From an uncultured Faecalibacterium sp. (lineage in GTDB: Bacteria; Bacillota; Clostridia; Oscillospirales; Ruminococcaceae), in NCBI GenBank assembly GCA_934524985.1, contig CAKSYT010000030.1, positions 1 through 13,553 on the forward strand: a DNA stretch of 13,553 bases. Direction: 5' to 3'. The notes under the pieces were generated by a model that saw only the letters and a list, made by a program, of their open reading frames with translations, was not told the origin of the DNA and did no database searches. Shown piece by piece: positions 1-5,622 of this stretch. The translations under genes and the position numbers were made by a program. Within the stretch, counting starts at the first letter, position 1; the number at the start of each line of letters is the position of its first letter.

Positions 1-129
1 AGAACTTTTCAGCCCAAGAAGCGTCAGCGCAAGGAAGTTCATGGCTTTCTGACCCGCATGAGCACCAAGAACGGCCGTAAGGTCATCAATGCTCGCCGTG
101 CAAAGGGCCGCAAGAGCCTGACTGTCTGA
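1..129 (+). CDS. rpmH: 50S ribosomal protein L34, 5'-truncated
   Basis: The first 42 codons and a TGA stop read as the C-terminal part of bacterial L34, a very small basic protein of the large ribosomal subunit. The visible product starts [11 protein letters not shown], continues through STKNGRK, and ends [12 protein letters not shown], which is the signature of the family. L34 is usually about 44 residues, so only the first one or two codons are missing to the left of the window. The frame has no gap and no mismatch with the family pattern. In Firmicutes rpmH is the gene next to oriC and is followed by rnpA, as here. A hairpin terminator lies 50 bases after the stop and separates it from rnpA. 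Confidence 0.97.
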   Translation, partial: RTFQPKKRQRKEVHGFLTRMSTKNGRKVINARRAKGRKSLTV

Positions 130-178
130 TCTTAAACCTTGCAGGTGAGATCCGGCGCAGAAATGAATATGCGCACAA

Positions 179-215
179 AAGACCGCTGATATCCCATTGG
201 CGGTCTTATTTTTTT
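179..215 (+). terminator. Intrinsic terminator between rpmH and rnpA
   Basis: Perfect 8-bp stem AAGACCGC (179-186) and GCGGTCTT (200-207) with a 13-nt loop, followed by a run of T at 209-215. This is a classical Rho-independent terminator and should end, or partly attenuate, the rpmH transcript before rnpA. A second, weaker hairpin, GCCC-GGAT-GGGC (243-254) followed by TTTT, lies just downstream and overlaps the rnpA promoter. Confidence 0.85.
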
Positions 216-255
216 ACCCGTCAAAAGTTTTTTCGTAAAAATGCCCGGATGGGCT

Positions 256-283
256 TTTAAACTGCAAAATTTTTTGATATACT
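256..283 (+). promoter_or_regulatory. Probable sigma-A promoter for rnpA operon
   Basis: A -10 box TATACT (278-283) lies 16 bases after TTTAAA (256-261), a 4/6 match to the -35 consensus, inside an AT-rich patch of an otherwise GC-rich sequence. It is downstream of the rpmH terminator and upstream of the rnpA ribosome binding site. The predicted start near 290 puts a small hairpin, GTGCAC-CTAT-GTGCAC (293-308), at the 5' end of the message. The -10 box is good and the -35 box is moderate. Confidence 0.6.
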
Positions 284-333
284 GGCTAAAGAGTGCACCT
301 ATGTGCACCCGGACGAAAGGAGGTGCCGACGTT

Positions 334-741
334 ATGCGTTATCGTCCGATCCGCCGCAACAGCGAGTTTGGCCGTGTGTACGCCCGCGGCAAGTCCTATG
401 TGAACCCGGCACTGGTGCTGTATGTGCTCAAGACCCGGGGCCGCAACACCCGGGTGGGCCTGACCGCCACCAAAAAGATCGGCCACGCCGTGCAGCGCAA
501 CCGCGCCCGCCGCGTGATGAAGGCCGCCATCGACGAGCATCTGGATTACAATATCGGCGGCTACGATCTGATCTTCGTGGCCCGGGGCATGACCCCCAAG
601 CTGAAAAGCTGGCAGCTGAGCAGCGTTGTGGCAAAGCTGTTTGCTCAGGCCGGTCTGCCGGATAAGGCCAAGCGCCCGGACGCAAAGCCGCCCGCCACCG
701 TGCCCCCTGCCCGCAGGCAGAAGCCGGAGCCCCGCGGGTGA
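334..741 (+). CDS. rnpA: Ribonuclease P protein component
   Basis: 135-residue basic protein that binds RNase P RNA and helps it remove the 5' leader of pre-tRNA. The family motif is seen as AVQRNRARRVMK (about residues 52-63), with R55, N56, R57 and R60 forming the conserved RNR helix. The N-terminus RYRPIRRNSEFGRVYARGKS matches the usual family start. An ATG at 241 is open in frame but would add 31 unrelated residues and overlap the promoter. ATG 334 has a strong AAAGGAGG (316-323) ten bases upstream, so it is preferred. Residues about 110-135 form a Pro/Lys/Arg-rich tail beyond the folded domain. The stop codon overlaps the GTG start of yidD, indicating translational coupling. Confidence 0.95.
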   Translation: MRYRPIRRNSEFGRVYARGKSYVNPALVLYVLKTRGRNTRVGLTATKKIGHAVQRNRARRVMKAAIDEHLDYNIGGYDLIFVARGMTPKLKSWQLSSVVAKLFAQAGLPDKAKRPDAKPPATVPPARRQKPEPRG

Positions 742-1040
742 ACCGGCTGCAAATGCTCTGCCGCAGGGCGCTGTGCGTGCCCATCCGCATCTACCAGCAC
801 ACCCTCAGCCCGTGGATCGGCCGCAGCTGCCGGTTTTCGCCCAGCTGCAGCAACTACACCATGCAGGCCATCCTGACCCACGGCTGTGTAAAGGGCATTC
901 TGCTGGGCGCATGGCGCATTGCCCGGTGCAATCCCTTGGGCAAATGGGGCTGCGACCCCGTACCGCCGCCCGGCCGCTGGCAAAGCCCCGCCCGCAATTT
1001 ACAGCCCGCAAAGCTGTTTGAAAAACGGCATAGGGGATAA
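738..1040 (+). CDS. yidD: Membrane protein insertion efficiency factor YidD
   Basis: 100-residue small protein of the YidD (DUF37) family, thought to sit at the inner face of the membrane and assist YidC-dependent insertion. Diagnostic sequence: CRFSPSCSNYTMQAI (residues 31-45), followed by the basic Cys/Pro segment RIARCNPLGKWGCDPVP (60-76). The N-terminal part (about 6-24) is an amphipathic, partly hydrophobic stretch. The start is GTG at 738, which overlaps the rnpA stop (GTGA), so translation is probably coupled to rnpA. No separate Shine-Dalgarno is needed or obvious. The length is slightly above the usual 70-90 because of a C-terminal tail. The order rnpA-yidD-yidC is the standard one. 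Confidence 0.93.
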   Translation: MNRLQMLCRRALCVPIRIYQHTLSPWIGRSCRFSPSCSNYTMQAILTHGCVKGILLGAWRIARCNPLGKWGCDPVPPPGRWQSPARNLQPAKLFEKRHRG

Positions 1041-1127
1041 AGTTTTTGCTTCTTGTGACGCGCTGCACTGTGGGCGGCGTGTCCTACGATAAAAAAATAA
1101 TGCGTCCCGGGCCACAGCCGGGGCAGA

Positions 1128-2201
1128 ATGGACAAAGGTATGAACTTCTTTTACATCCTGAGCGGTCCTCTCGGCTATGTCATGGAGTGGATCTACAAGC
1201 TGCTGCCGAACTACGGCTGGGACATCATCCTCTTCACCCTGCTCATCAACATCGTCAAGATCCCCCTGCAGACCAGCCAGCAGAAGAGCATGGCAAAAAT
1301 GTCTGCCTTCCAGCCCATGATCACGGAGATCCAGACCAAGTACAAGGACAAGCCCGAAAAGCAGCAGGAAGAGCTGATGAAGCTGCAGCAGGACTTTGGC
1401 TATAAGCCCACGGCCGGCTGCCTGCCCATGCTGCTGAACTTTATGGTCATGTTCGGCGTTATCGGCGTGGTGTATAACCCGCTGGAGCGCATTTTCCACA
1501 TCAGCACCGCCGCACTGGCCAGCGCAGGCGAGGCTATGACCGCCGCCGGTATCTCCTTTACCGCCATCACCCGCGATACCAACATCATCGCCGAGGTACT
1601 GGCTGGCAACAGCGGCGTGCTGGGCTGCTTTACCGCACAGCAGATCGCTACCATCACCGAGTTCAGCCAGCACATGAACTTCTTTGGCATCGACCTGACC
1701 CGCATCCCGAAGCTGGGCCTGTCTCTGGACATCGTGCTGCCGCTGCTGTCGGTGCTCACCATGTTCTGGTCTACCCATGTCAGCATGAAGGCCTCCGGCC
1801 AGCAGATGCAGGGCAGCATGAAGCTGACCATGTACATGATGCCGCTGATGTACCTGTTCTTCTGCTTTACCTACCCGCTGGCATTCTCTCTGTACTACGT
1901 CATTTCCAACATCGTCATGACCGTACAGACTCAGGTCATGCGCAAGTTCTACGACCCCGAGAAGATGCGTAAGGAAGTGGAAGCCGAGATCGCCGCCAAG
2001 CGCAAGCAGGAAAAGCGCGGTGTGAAGAACACCACCATCACGGTGACCGACCCCCAGACCGGCAAGAGCGTGGAAAAGAACCTTTCCGCCAGCGAGATGA
2101 ACAAGCGCCGGCTGGAGTATGCCCGTCAGCTGGACGCCGAGCGCTACAAGGACGAGCGCACCGTGCCGCTGAGCGAGCTGAACAAGCAGGATAAACAGTA
2201 A
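1128..2201 (+). CDS. yidC: Membrane protein insertase YidC/Oxa1/SpoIIIJ family
   Basis: 357-residue polytopic membrane protein that inserts and folds membrane proteins, alone or with SecYEG. Hydrophobic segments are visible at about residues 31-49, 93-116, 194-213 and 232-267 (the last may hold two helices). A cytoplasmic Lys/Gln/Glu-rich loop (50-90) follows the first core helix, as in the family. The tail after about 270 is long and highly charged. No typical lipoprotein signal peptide is seen at the N-terminus, unlike Bacillus SpoIIIJ. The start is uncertain: ATG 1128 and ATG 1140 are both possible with weak upstream ribosome sites, and a TAA at 1098 blocks any longer form. The groove arginine expected in the first core helix appears to be Asn41, with Lys44 one turn later. 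The gap to yidD is 87 bases with no clear promoter, so one transcript is likely. Confidence 0.93.
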   Translation: MDKGMNFFYILSGPLGYVMEWIYKLLPNYGWDIILFTLLINIVKIPLQTSQQKSMAKMSAFQPMITEIQTKYKDKPEKQQEELMKLQQDFGYKPTAGCLPMLLNFMVMFGVIGVVYNPLERIFHISTAALASAGEAMTAAGISFTAITRDTNIIAEVLAGNSGVLGCFTAQQIATITEFSQHMNFFGIDLTRIPKLGLSLDIVLPLLSVLTMFWSTHVSMKASGQQMQGSMKLTMYMMPLMYLFFCFTYPLAFSLYYVISNIVMTVQTQVMRKFYDPEKMRKEVEAEIAAKRKQEKRGVKNTTITVTDPQTGKSVEKNLSASEMNKRRLEYARQLDAERYKDERTVPLSELNKQDKQ

Positions 2202-2219
2202 CAAGGGAGGTAAACGGTT

Positions 2220-3380
2220 ATGATCCGTACACAGGAATCCACCGGCAAGACGGTGGACGAAGCCCGCGCCAAAGCCTGCGCCCTGCTGGGCGTGCAGGCC
2301 GACGATCTGAACGTCAGCTATGAAGTGCTGGAAATGCCCCAGAAAACCGGTTTTCTGGGCTTAAAGACCACCCCCGCCAAGGTGCGCGTGAGCGTAGAAG
2401 AGCCGGATGCCCCCGCCGCTGCACCCGCAAAGCCGGTGGAGCCGGTGGCAGAGCAGCCTGTCGAGACTGCCGCCCCCGTGCAGGAGACTGCCCCTGTGGC
2501 AGAGGAAACCCCTGTTGCTGAGGAGGAGCCCGCCGCTCCCGCCGCAGAGCAGACCCCCGCTGCCCAGCAGCCCGCCGAGACTGCCGAGGAGGCAGAAGAG
2601 GTGGAAGTGCCCATCGTCATTGAAGAGAACGCCAAGGTGAAGGCCGCCGTGGACTATCTGCGGGAGGTCATCACCCTGATGGGCGTGGAGAACGTGACCT
2701 TCAGCGCCGTGCAGAAGGGCGAAGCCACCATCATCCGTTTGGACGGTGAAAAGCTGGGTGCCCTCATCGGCCGCCGCGGCGAGACCATGGAGAGCCTGTC
2801 CTATCTGGCAAGCCTTGTGGCAAACCGTCTGGAAGGCGATTACATCAAGCTGGGTCTGGACGTTGCAGGTTACCGCGACAAGCGCGAGAGCGACCTGACT
2901 GCACTGGCACAGCGTATTGGCGCCAAGGTGCGCAAGACCGGCCGCAGCTTTGCCATGGAGCCCATGAACCCCTACGAGCGCCGCATCATCCACTCTGCCA
3001 TCAGCAAGATGGAGGGTGTGCGCAGCGAGAGCAAGGGCGAAGGCCGTGACCGCCGCGTGGTCATCTACTCCACCGCACCGGATGCCCAGACCGAGAACAC
3101 CTACGGCGAGCGCCGTGGCCGTGGCGGCAACCGGAATGGCCGCCGTCCCGGCGGCAGCCGCAACGGCGGTTATCGCGGCGAGCGCCGCAGCGAGAACGGC
3201 GGCCGCAATGGCGGCTACCGTGGAAACCGCAGCGGTGCACCCCGCGGCCCGCGTCCGTCCGGCGTGCCGGAGCGCACCTACGCCCCCCGCGACGCCGAGA
3301 GCGCAGCACCCGTAGCGCCCAAGCGCACCGAGCGCGTGGACGACTTTGCAGATTTCAGCTTCGGCAAGATCGAGCTGTAA
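2220..3380 (+). CDS. jag: RNA-binding protein Jag/KhpB with an RG-rich tail
   Basis: 386-residue cytoplasmic RNA-binding protein encoded next to yidC, as in most Firmicutes. Domains in order: Jag_N at about 1-58; an Ala/Pro/Glu-rich linker at 61-128; a KH domain at about 135-212 with its GxxG loop GRRG at 184-187; an R3H domain at about 220-284 with the Arg-x3-His pair R254/H258 in NPYERRIIH, then GEGRDRRVVIYS. Beyond the usual end (about 285) there is an added tail with RGG and RG elements and two RNGGYRG repeats (314-320 and 329-335), ending in an acidic/aromatic segment DDFADFSFGKIEL. Streptococcal KhpB partners with KhpA and affects cell elongation; the partner is not in this window. Start ATG 2220 has AAGGGAGG (2203-2210) nine bases upstream. 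Confidence 0.94.
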   Translation: MIRTQESTGKTVDEARAKACALLGVQADDLNVSYEVLEMPQKTGFLGLKTTPAKVRVSVEEPDAPAAAPAKPVEPVAEQPVETAAPVQETAPVAEETPVAEEEPAAPAAEQTPAAQQPAETAEEAEEVEVPIVIEENAKVKAAVDYLREVITLMGVENVTFSAVQKGEATIIRLDGEKLGALIGRRGETMESLSYLASLVANRLEGDYIKLGLDVAGYRDKRESDLTALAQRIGAKVRKTGRSFAMEPMNPYERRIIHSAISKMEGVRSESKGEGRDRRVVIYSTAPDAQTENTYGERRGRGGNRNGRRPGGSRNGGYRGERRSENGGRNGGYRGNRSGAPRGPRPSGVPERTYAPRDAESAAPVAPKRTERVDDFADFSFGKIEL

Positions 3381-3405
3381 CCGGCAGACTTCAACAAAAC
3401 CATGC

Positions 3406-3443
3406 AGCGCCCCGCATTTCCACCGGAAGTGCGGGGCGCTTTT
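3406..3443 (+). terminator. Strong intrinsic terminator after jag
   Basis: AGCGCCCCGCA (3406-3416) pairs perfectly with TGCGGGGCGCT (3430-3440), and the inner bases TTTCC (3417-3421) and GGAAG (3425-3429) extend the stem to 16 bp around a 3-nt loop. TTTT follows (3440-3443). It lies 25 bases after the jag stop and should end the rnpA-yidD-yidC-jag transcript. Confidence 0.9.
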
Positions 3444-3519
3444 GCCTTGTCCGCAGCCGGGAAGATTTGGAATGTATCACGCTCCACGGGGGATGTTTCT
3501 GCTTGCTTTCAGCGTGCAA

Positions 3520-3754
3520 GGACGCTCCGCTGGGCCAGAGGCAGGGAGGGGTGTTCCGACTCCCCCCTCCCTACCTCTGGACTCCACCCACCCCGCAACG
3601 GGTCAAGGGCTGCACGCCCTTGACAAACCTAAAGAAGAAGTCGAAGCACAAAAAAGCTAGCGCTGCGCCAGTCGGCGCTATCGCTTTAACGCTTTTTTCG
3701 CTTCTCCATTAAAAGCCCCTCAGTCGCTGCGCGACAGCTCCCCCGAGGGGGAGC
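3520..3754 (+). repeat. 235-bp intergenic repeat, copy 1
   Basis: This segment recurs at 9893-10127 with five base differences by hand alignment (230/235). It is non-coding and made of successive inverted repeats: a 17-bp stem with one mismatch (3535-3551 with 3564-3580, CCAGAGG at the outer end); GTCAAGGGC (3602-3610) with GCCCTTGAC (3616-3624); a terminator-like core (3650-3698); and a two-hairpin unit at the right end (3716-3754). Weaker similarity to the other copy continues about 40 bases to the left. The short open frames that cross it are different readings of the same repeat and do not look like genes. It probably belongs to a dispersed genomic family (inference). Confidence 0.9.
3650..3698. 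terminator. Bidirectional terminator-like core of the repeat, copy 1
   Basis: AAAAAAGC (3650-3657) pairs with GCTTTTTT (3691-3698). Between them are GCGCC-AGTC-GGCGC (3665-3678) and the outer AGCG/CGCT pairs (3659-3662 and 3682-3685). The structure ends in a T run on both strands, so it could stop transcription in either direction. The stem is interrupted by internal loops, so its strength is uncertain. Confidence 0.5.
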
Positions 3755-3755
3755 C
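3716..3755 (-). repeat. Two-hairpin repeat unit A (inverted)
   Basis: Begins CCCCTCAGTC, then hairpin GTCGC-TGC-GCGAC (3723-3735) and hairpin GCTCCCCC-GA-GGGGGAGC (3737-3754). On the minus strand it reads as the same unit as B and C: a C/G-rich hairpin, then a second variable hairpin, then GACTGAGGGG. The core recurs at 10089-10127. Confidence 0.8.
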
Positions 3756-3816
3756 AAGCCGTAAAGTTCGTTGCTGAAGCATCAAGTGTAATGAGAAAGC
3801 TTCCGGCAGTGCTCTT

Positions 3817-3866
3817 GGCTCTCCCTTTGGGAGAGCTGGCAAAGCCGTAGGCTTTGACTGAGAGGG
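3817..3866 (+). repeat. Two-hairpin repeat unit B
   Basis: Hairpin GCTCTCCC-TTT-GGGAGAGC (3818-3836), linker TGGC, hairpin AAAGCC-GTA-GGCTTT (3841-3855), then GACTGAGAGGG (3856-3866). It has the same architecture as units A and C with compensated stem changes: the stem sequence differs but pairing is kept. Confidence 0.8.
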
Positions 3867-3933
3867 TGCACGCCGTTAGCCCTGTCACTAAAGTTTCAGA
3901 CGCAACAAGAAACTTTGTCGCCACCGCAAAAAA

Positions 3934-3981
3934 GCTCCCCCTTCGGGGGAGCTGGCACGGCGTAAGCCGTGACTGAGAGGG
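3934..3981 (+). repeat. Two-hairpin repeat unit C
   Basis: Hairpin GCTCCCCC-TTC-GGGGGAGC (3934-3952), linker TGG, hairpin CACGGC-GTAA-GCCGTG (3956-3971), then the shared end GACTGAGAGGG (3971-3981). Same orientation as unit B. Confidence 0.8.
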
Positions 3982-3987
3982 TTAAGC

Positions 3988-4035
3988 CGTCCCCTTGGGG
4001 AAGGTGGCTGCGAACGTAGTGAGCAGACGGAAGGG
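3988..4035 (+). repeat. Degenerate two-hairpin repeat unit D
   Basis: A shorter relative directly after unit C: CCCC-TT-GGGG (3991-4000), AAGGTGGC, a loose hairpin CTGC/GCAG (4008-4011 and 4023-4026), then GACGGAAGGGG (4025-4035). The layout matches units B and C, but the terminal box is GACGGAAGGGG in place of GACTGAGAGGG. It may be a second subfamily. Confidence 0.55.
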
Positions 4036-4071
4036 GTGACTTCGCAGATGCTGCCCGCCATTTTCAATCCT

Positions 4072-4105
4072 TTTTTCCACAAACATTTTGGAAGATGTGG
4101 AAAAA
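4072..4105. promoter_or_regulatory. Inverted pair of DnaA-box-like sequences upstream of mnmE
   Basis: TTTTTCCACA (4072-4081) and TGTGGAAAAA (4096-4105) form a perfect 10-bp inverted repeat. Each arm contains TTTTCCACA, one base away from the DnaA-box consensus TTATCCACA. The arms TTTTCCAC and GTGGAAAA are separated by 16 bases, the same spacing as in the repeat at 8907-8940. It lies about 35 bases upstream of the likely mnmE -10 box. It could be a DnaA site pair, an operator for another regulator, or a hairpin; the sequence alone does not decide. Confidence 0.5.
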
Positions 4106-4123
4106 CCGCGCGGCGGGTGTATC

Positions 4124-4148
4124 TTTTTGCGCAAAAACGTGGTAAAAT
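4124..4148 (+). promoter_or_regulatory. Candidate mnmE promoter with an overlapping palindrome
   Basis: An extended -10 pattern TGGTAAAAT (4140-4148) is preceded by a perfect 14-bp palindrome TTTTTGCGCAAAAA (4124-4137) that would lie in the spacer region. No good -35 box is seen 16-18 bases upstream. A second TAAAAT at 4155-4160 is an alternative -10. The region is the only AT-rich stretch shortly before mnmE, which supports a promoter here. Confidence 0.4.
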
Positions 4149-4216
4149 AAGCTGTAAAATCAGAAAGTGTGCGCTGCGGCGGCTCTGCCGTACCGGGTGC
4201 GCGGAAAGGATGCAGT

Positions 4217-5587
4217 ATGCAGGGATCGACCATTGCCGCCATCGCAACGCCCCCCGGGGCGGGCGGCATTGCCGTGGTGCGGCTCTCCGGTGCGGAGAGC
4301 TATCAGGTGGCGGCCCGGGTGTTCTGCCCGGCCAACGCCGCAAAAAAAGTTGAACAGGCCAAAGGCTATACTGCCATGTACGGGGCCTTCCGGGAAGGGA
4401 ACGAGACCTTTGATGAGGGCGTTGCCCTGTTTTTCCGCGCGCCCCACAGCTACACCGGCGAGGACGTGGTAGAGCTTTCCTGCCACGGCGGCAGCGCGGT
4501 GGCGCGGCGGCTGGTGGAAGCCTGTCTTGCAGCGGGTGCGCAGCCTGCCGCCCCCGGCGAGTACACCCGCCGCGCCTTTCTGAACGGCAAGCTGGGCCTG
4601 ACGCAGGCCGAAGCGGTCATGGATTTAATTGCAGCGGATGGACGGCAGGGGGCAGCACTGGCAAATGCCGCGCTGGGCGGCGCACTGGCGAAAAAGATCA
4701 ACGCCCAGAAAGCCCAGTTGACCGCCCTGCAGGCGCATCTGGCCGCTTGGGTGGACTTCCCGGAGGAGGATGTGCCGGAGCTGGACCCCGCCCACCTGCG
4801 CACCGTGCTGGGCGCGGTGCGGGAGGAGCTGGACGGCCTGATCCGCAGTTACGATGCCGGTGCGGTGCTGCGCGAGGGCGTGGACTGCGCCATCGTGGGA
4901 CGCCCCAACGCGGGCAAGTCCACCTTGCTCAATCTGCTGGCCGGGTTCGACCGCGCCATCGTCACCCCGGTGGCGGGCACCACCCGCGACGTGGTGGAGC
5001 AGGCGGTGCAGCTGGGGGATATCCGGCTGAACCTCTTTGACACCGCCGGTCTGCGGGAGACTGAGGACGCCATTGAGGCCGAGGGTATTCGCCGCAGCTG
5101 GAAAAAACTGGAAGAAGCAGGGCTGATCTTAGCTGTCTTTGACGGCTCCGAGCCGCCCAGCCGGGAGGACTTGGCGCTGGCACAGCGCTGCGCAGGGCGT
5201 CCCGCCATCGCCCTTGTCAACAAGGAGGACAAGCCCACCCAGTTCGATGCAGAGCTCATCGCCCCGTTTTTTGCCATGGTGCTGCCGGTCTGCTGCCGGG
5301 AAGAGGGGAGCCGCAAAGTCGTCGCCGCTGCGGTGGCGCGGCTGCTGGGCACCGGCAGCATCGACCCCCACGCCGCCAGCCTGTCCGGGCAGCGGCAGCT
5401 TTCCGCCGCCCTCCGCGCCCGGGACGCCGTAGCCGGGGCACTGGATGCCGCCGCAGGCGGTTTTGGGCTGGACGCCGTCTCGGTCTGCGTGGACGACGCC
5501 TTGGACGCCCTCTGCGACCTGACCGGCGAAAACGCCTCGGAGGCCGTCATCGAACAGGTGTTCGAGCGGTTCTGTGTGGGGAAATAA
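4217..5587 (+). CDS. mnmE: tRNA-modifying GTPase MnmE
   Basis: 456-residue cytoplasmic GTPase that, with MnmG, adds the carboxymethylaminomethyl group to C5 of the wobble uridine in certain tRNAs. N-terminal tetrahydrofolate-binding domain at about 1-115 (starts STIAAIATPPGAGGIAVVRLSG). G domain motifs: P-loop GRPNAGKS 228-235, TTRD 255-258, DTAG 275-278, NKED 335-338. The protein ends RFCVGK, with the conserved near-terminal cysteine at 453. Length fits the family (about 450-460). Start ATG 4217 has AAGGA (4206-4210) six bases upstream; an open frame extends 16 codons further but lacks family similarity. It begins a tRNA/rRNA-modification gene run, 35 bases ahead of mnmG, and has its own upstream promoter region. 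Confidence 0.96.
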   Translation: MQGSTIAAIATPPGAGGIAVVRLSGAESYQVAARVFCPANAAKKVEQAKGYTAMYGAFREGNETFDEGVALFFRAPHSYTGEDVVELSCHGGSAVARRLVEACLAAGAQPAAPGEYTRRAFLNGKLGLTQAEAVMDLIAADGRQGAALANAALGGALAKKINAQKAQLTALQAHLAAWVDFPEEDVPELDPAHLRTVLGAVREELDGLIRSYDAGAVLREGVDCAIVGRPNAGKSTLLNLLAGFDRAIVTPVAGTTRDVVEQAVQLGDIRLNLFDTAGLRETEDAIEAEGIRRSWKKLEEAGLILAVFDGSEPPSREDLALAQRCAGRPAIALVNKEDKPTQFDAELIAPFFAMVLPVCCREEGSRKVVAAAVARLLGTGSIDPHAASLSGQRQLSAALRARDAVAGALDAAAGGFGLDAVSVCVDDALDALCDLTGENASEAVIEQVFERFCVGK

Positions 5588-5622
5588 ATTCAAATCATTT
5601 GTTAGAGGAAACCCGAAAGTAT

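Larger units (their letters stand above)
3716..3981. mobile_element. Possible MITE-like element bounded by inverted units A and C
   Basis: The left end CCCCTCAGTC (3716-3725) and the right end GACTGAGAGGG (3971-3981) are inverted copies of one another, and each belongs to a two-hairpin unit. The 266 bases between carry a third unit and no open reading frame of note. This is the shape of a small non-autonomous element, but no target-site duplication is convincing and no transposase is present. It may equally be a cluster of independent palindromic repeats. Confidence 0.3.

Noticed and set aside
241..333. Upstream ATG giving a 166-residue RnpA
   Set aside because: The extra 31 residues have no family similarity and overlap the promoter; ATG 334 has a strong ribosome site and the normal N-terminus.
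1492..1500. Single TTTTCCACA in yidC as a DnaA box
   Set aside because: It is an isolated match in coding sequence with no inverted partner at the spacing seen elsewhere; chance is adequate.
999..2204. Long open frame on the minus strand across yidC
   Set aside because: It mirrors yidC codon use in GC-rich DNA, has a His/Leu/Val-rich composition typical of antisense frames, and matches no family I know.
3346..3712. Small plus-strand frames in the repeat (also at 9765-10088)
   Set aside because: Several frames of the same 235-bp repeat are open at once, the peptides are low-complexity, and the DNA is made of hairpins; this fits a non-coding repeat.
3716..4035. CRISPR array
   Set aside because: The units are unequal in length, inverted relative to one another, not separated by uniform spacers, and no cas gene is present.
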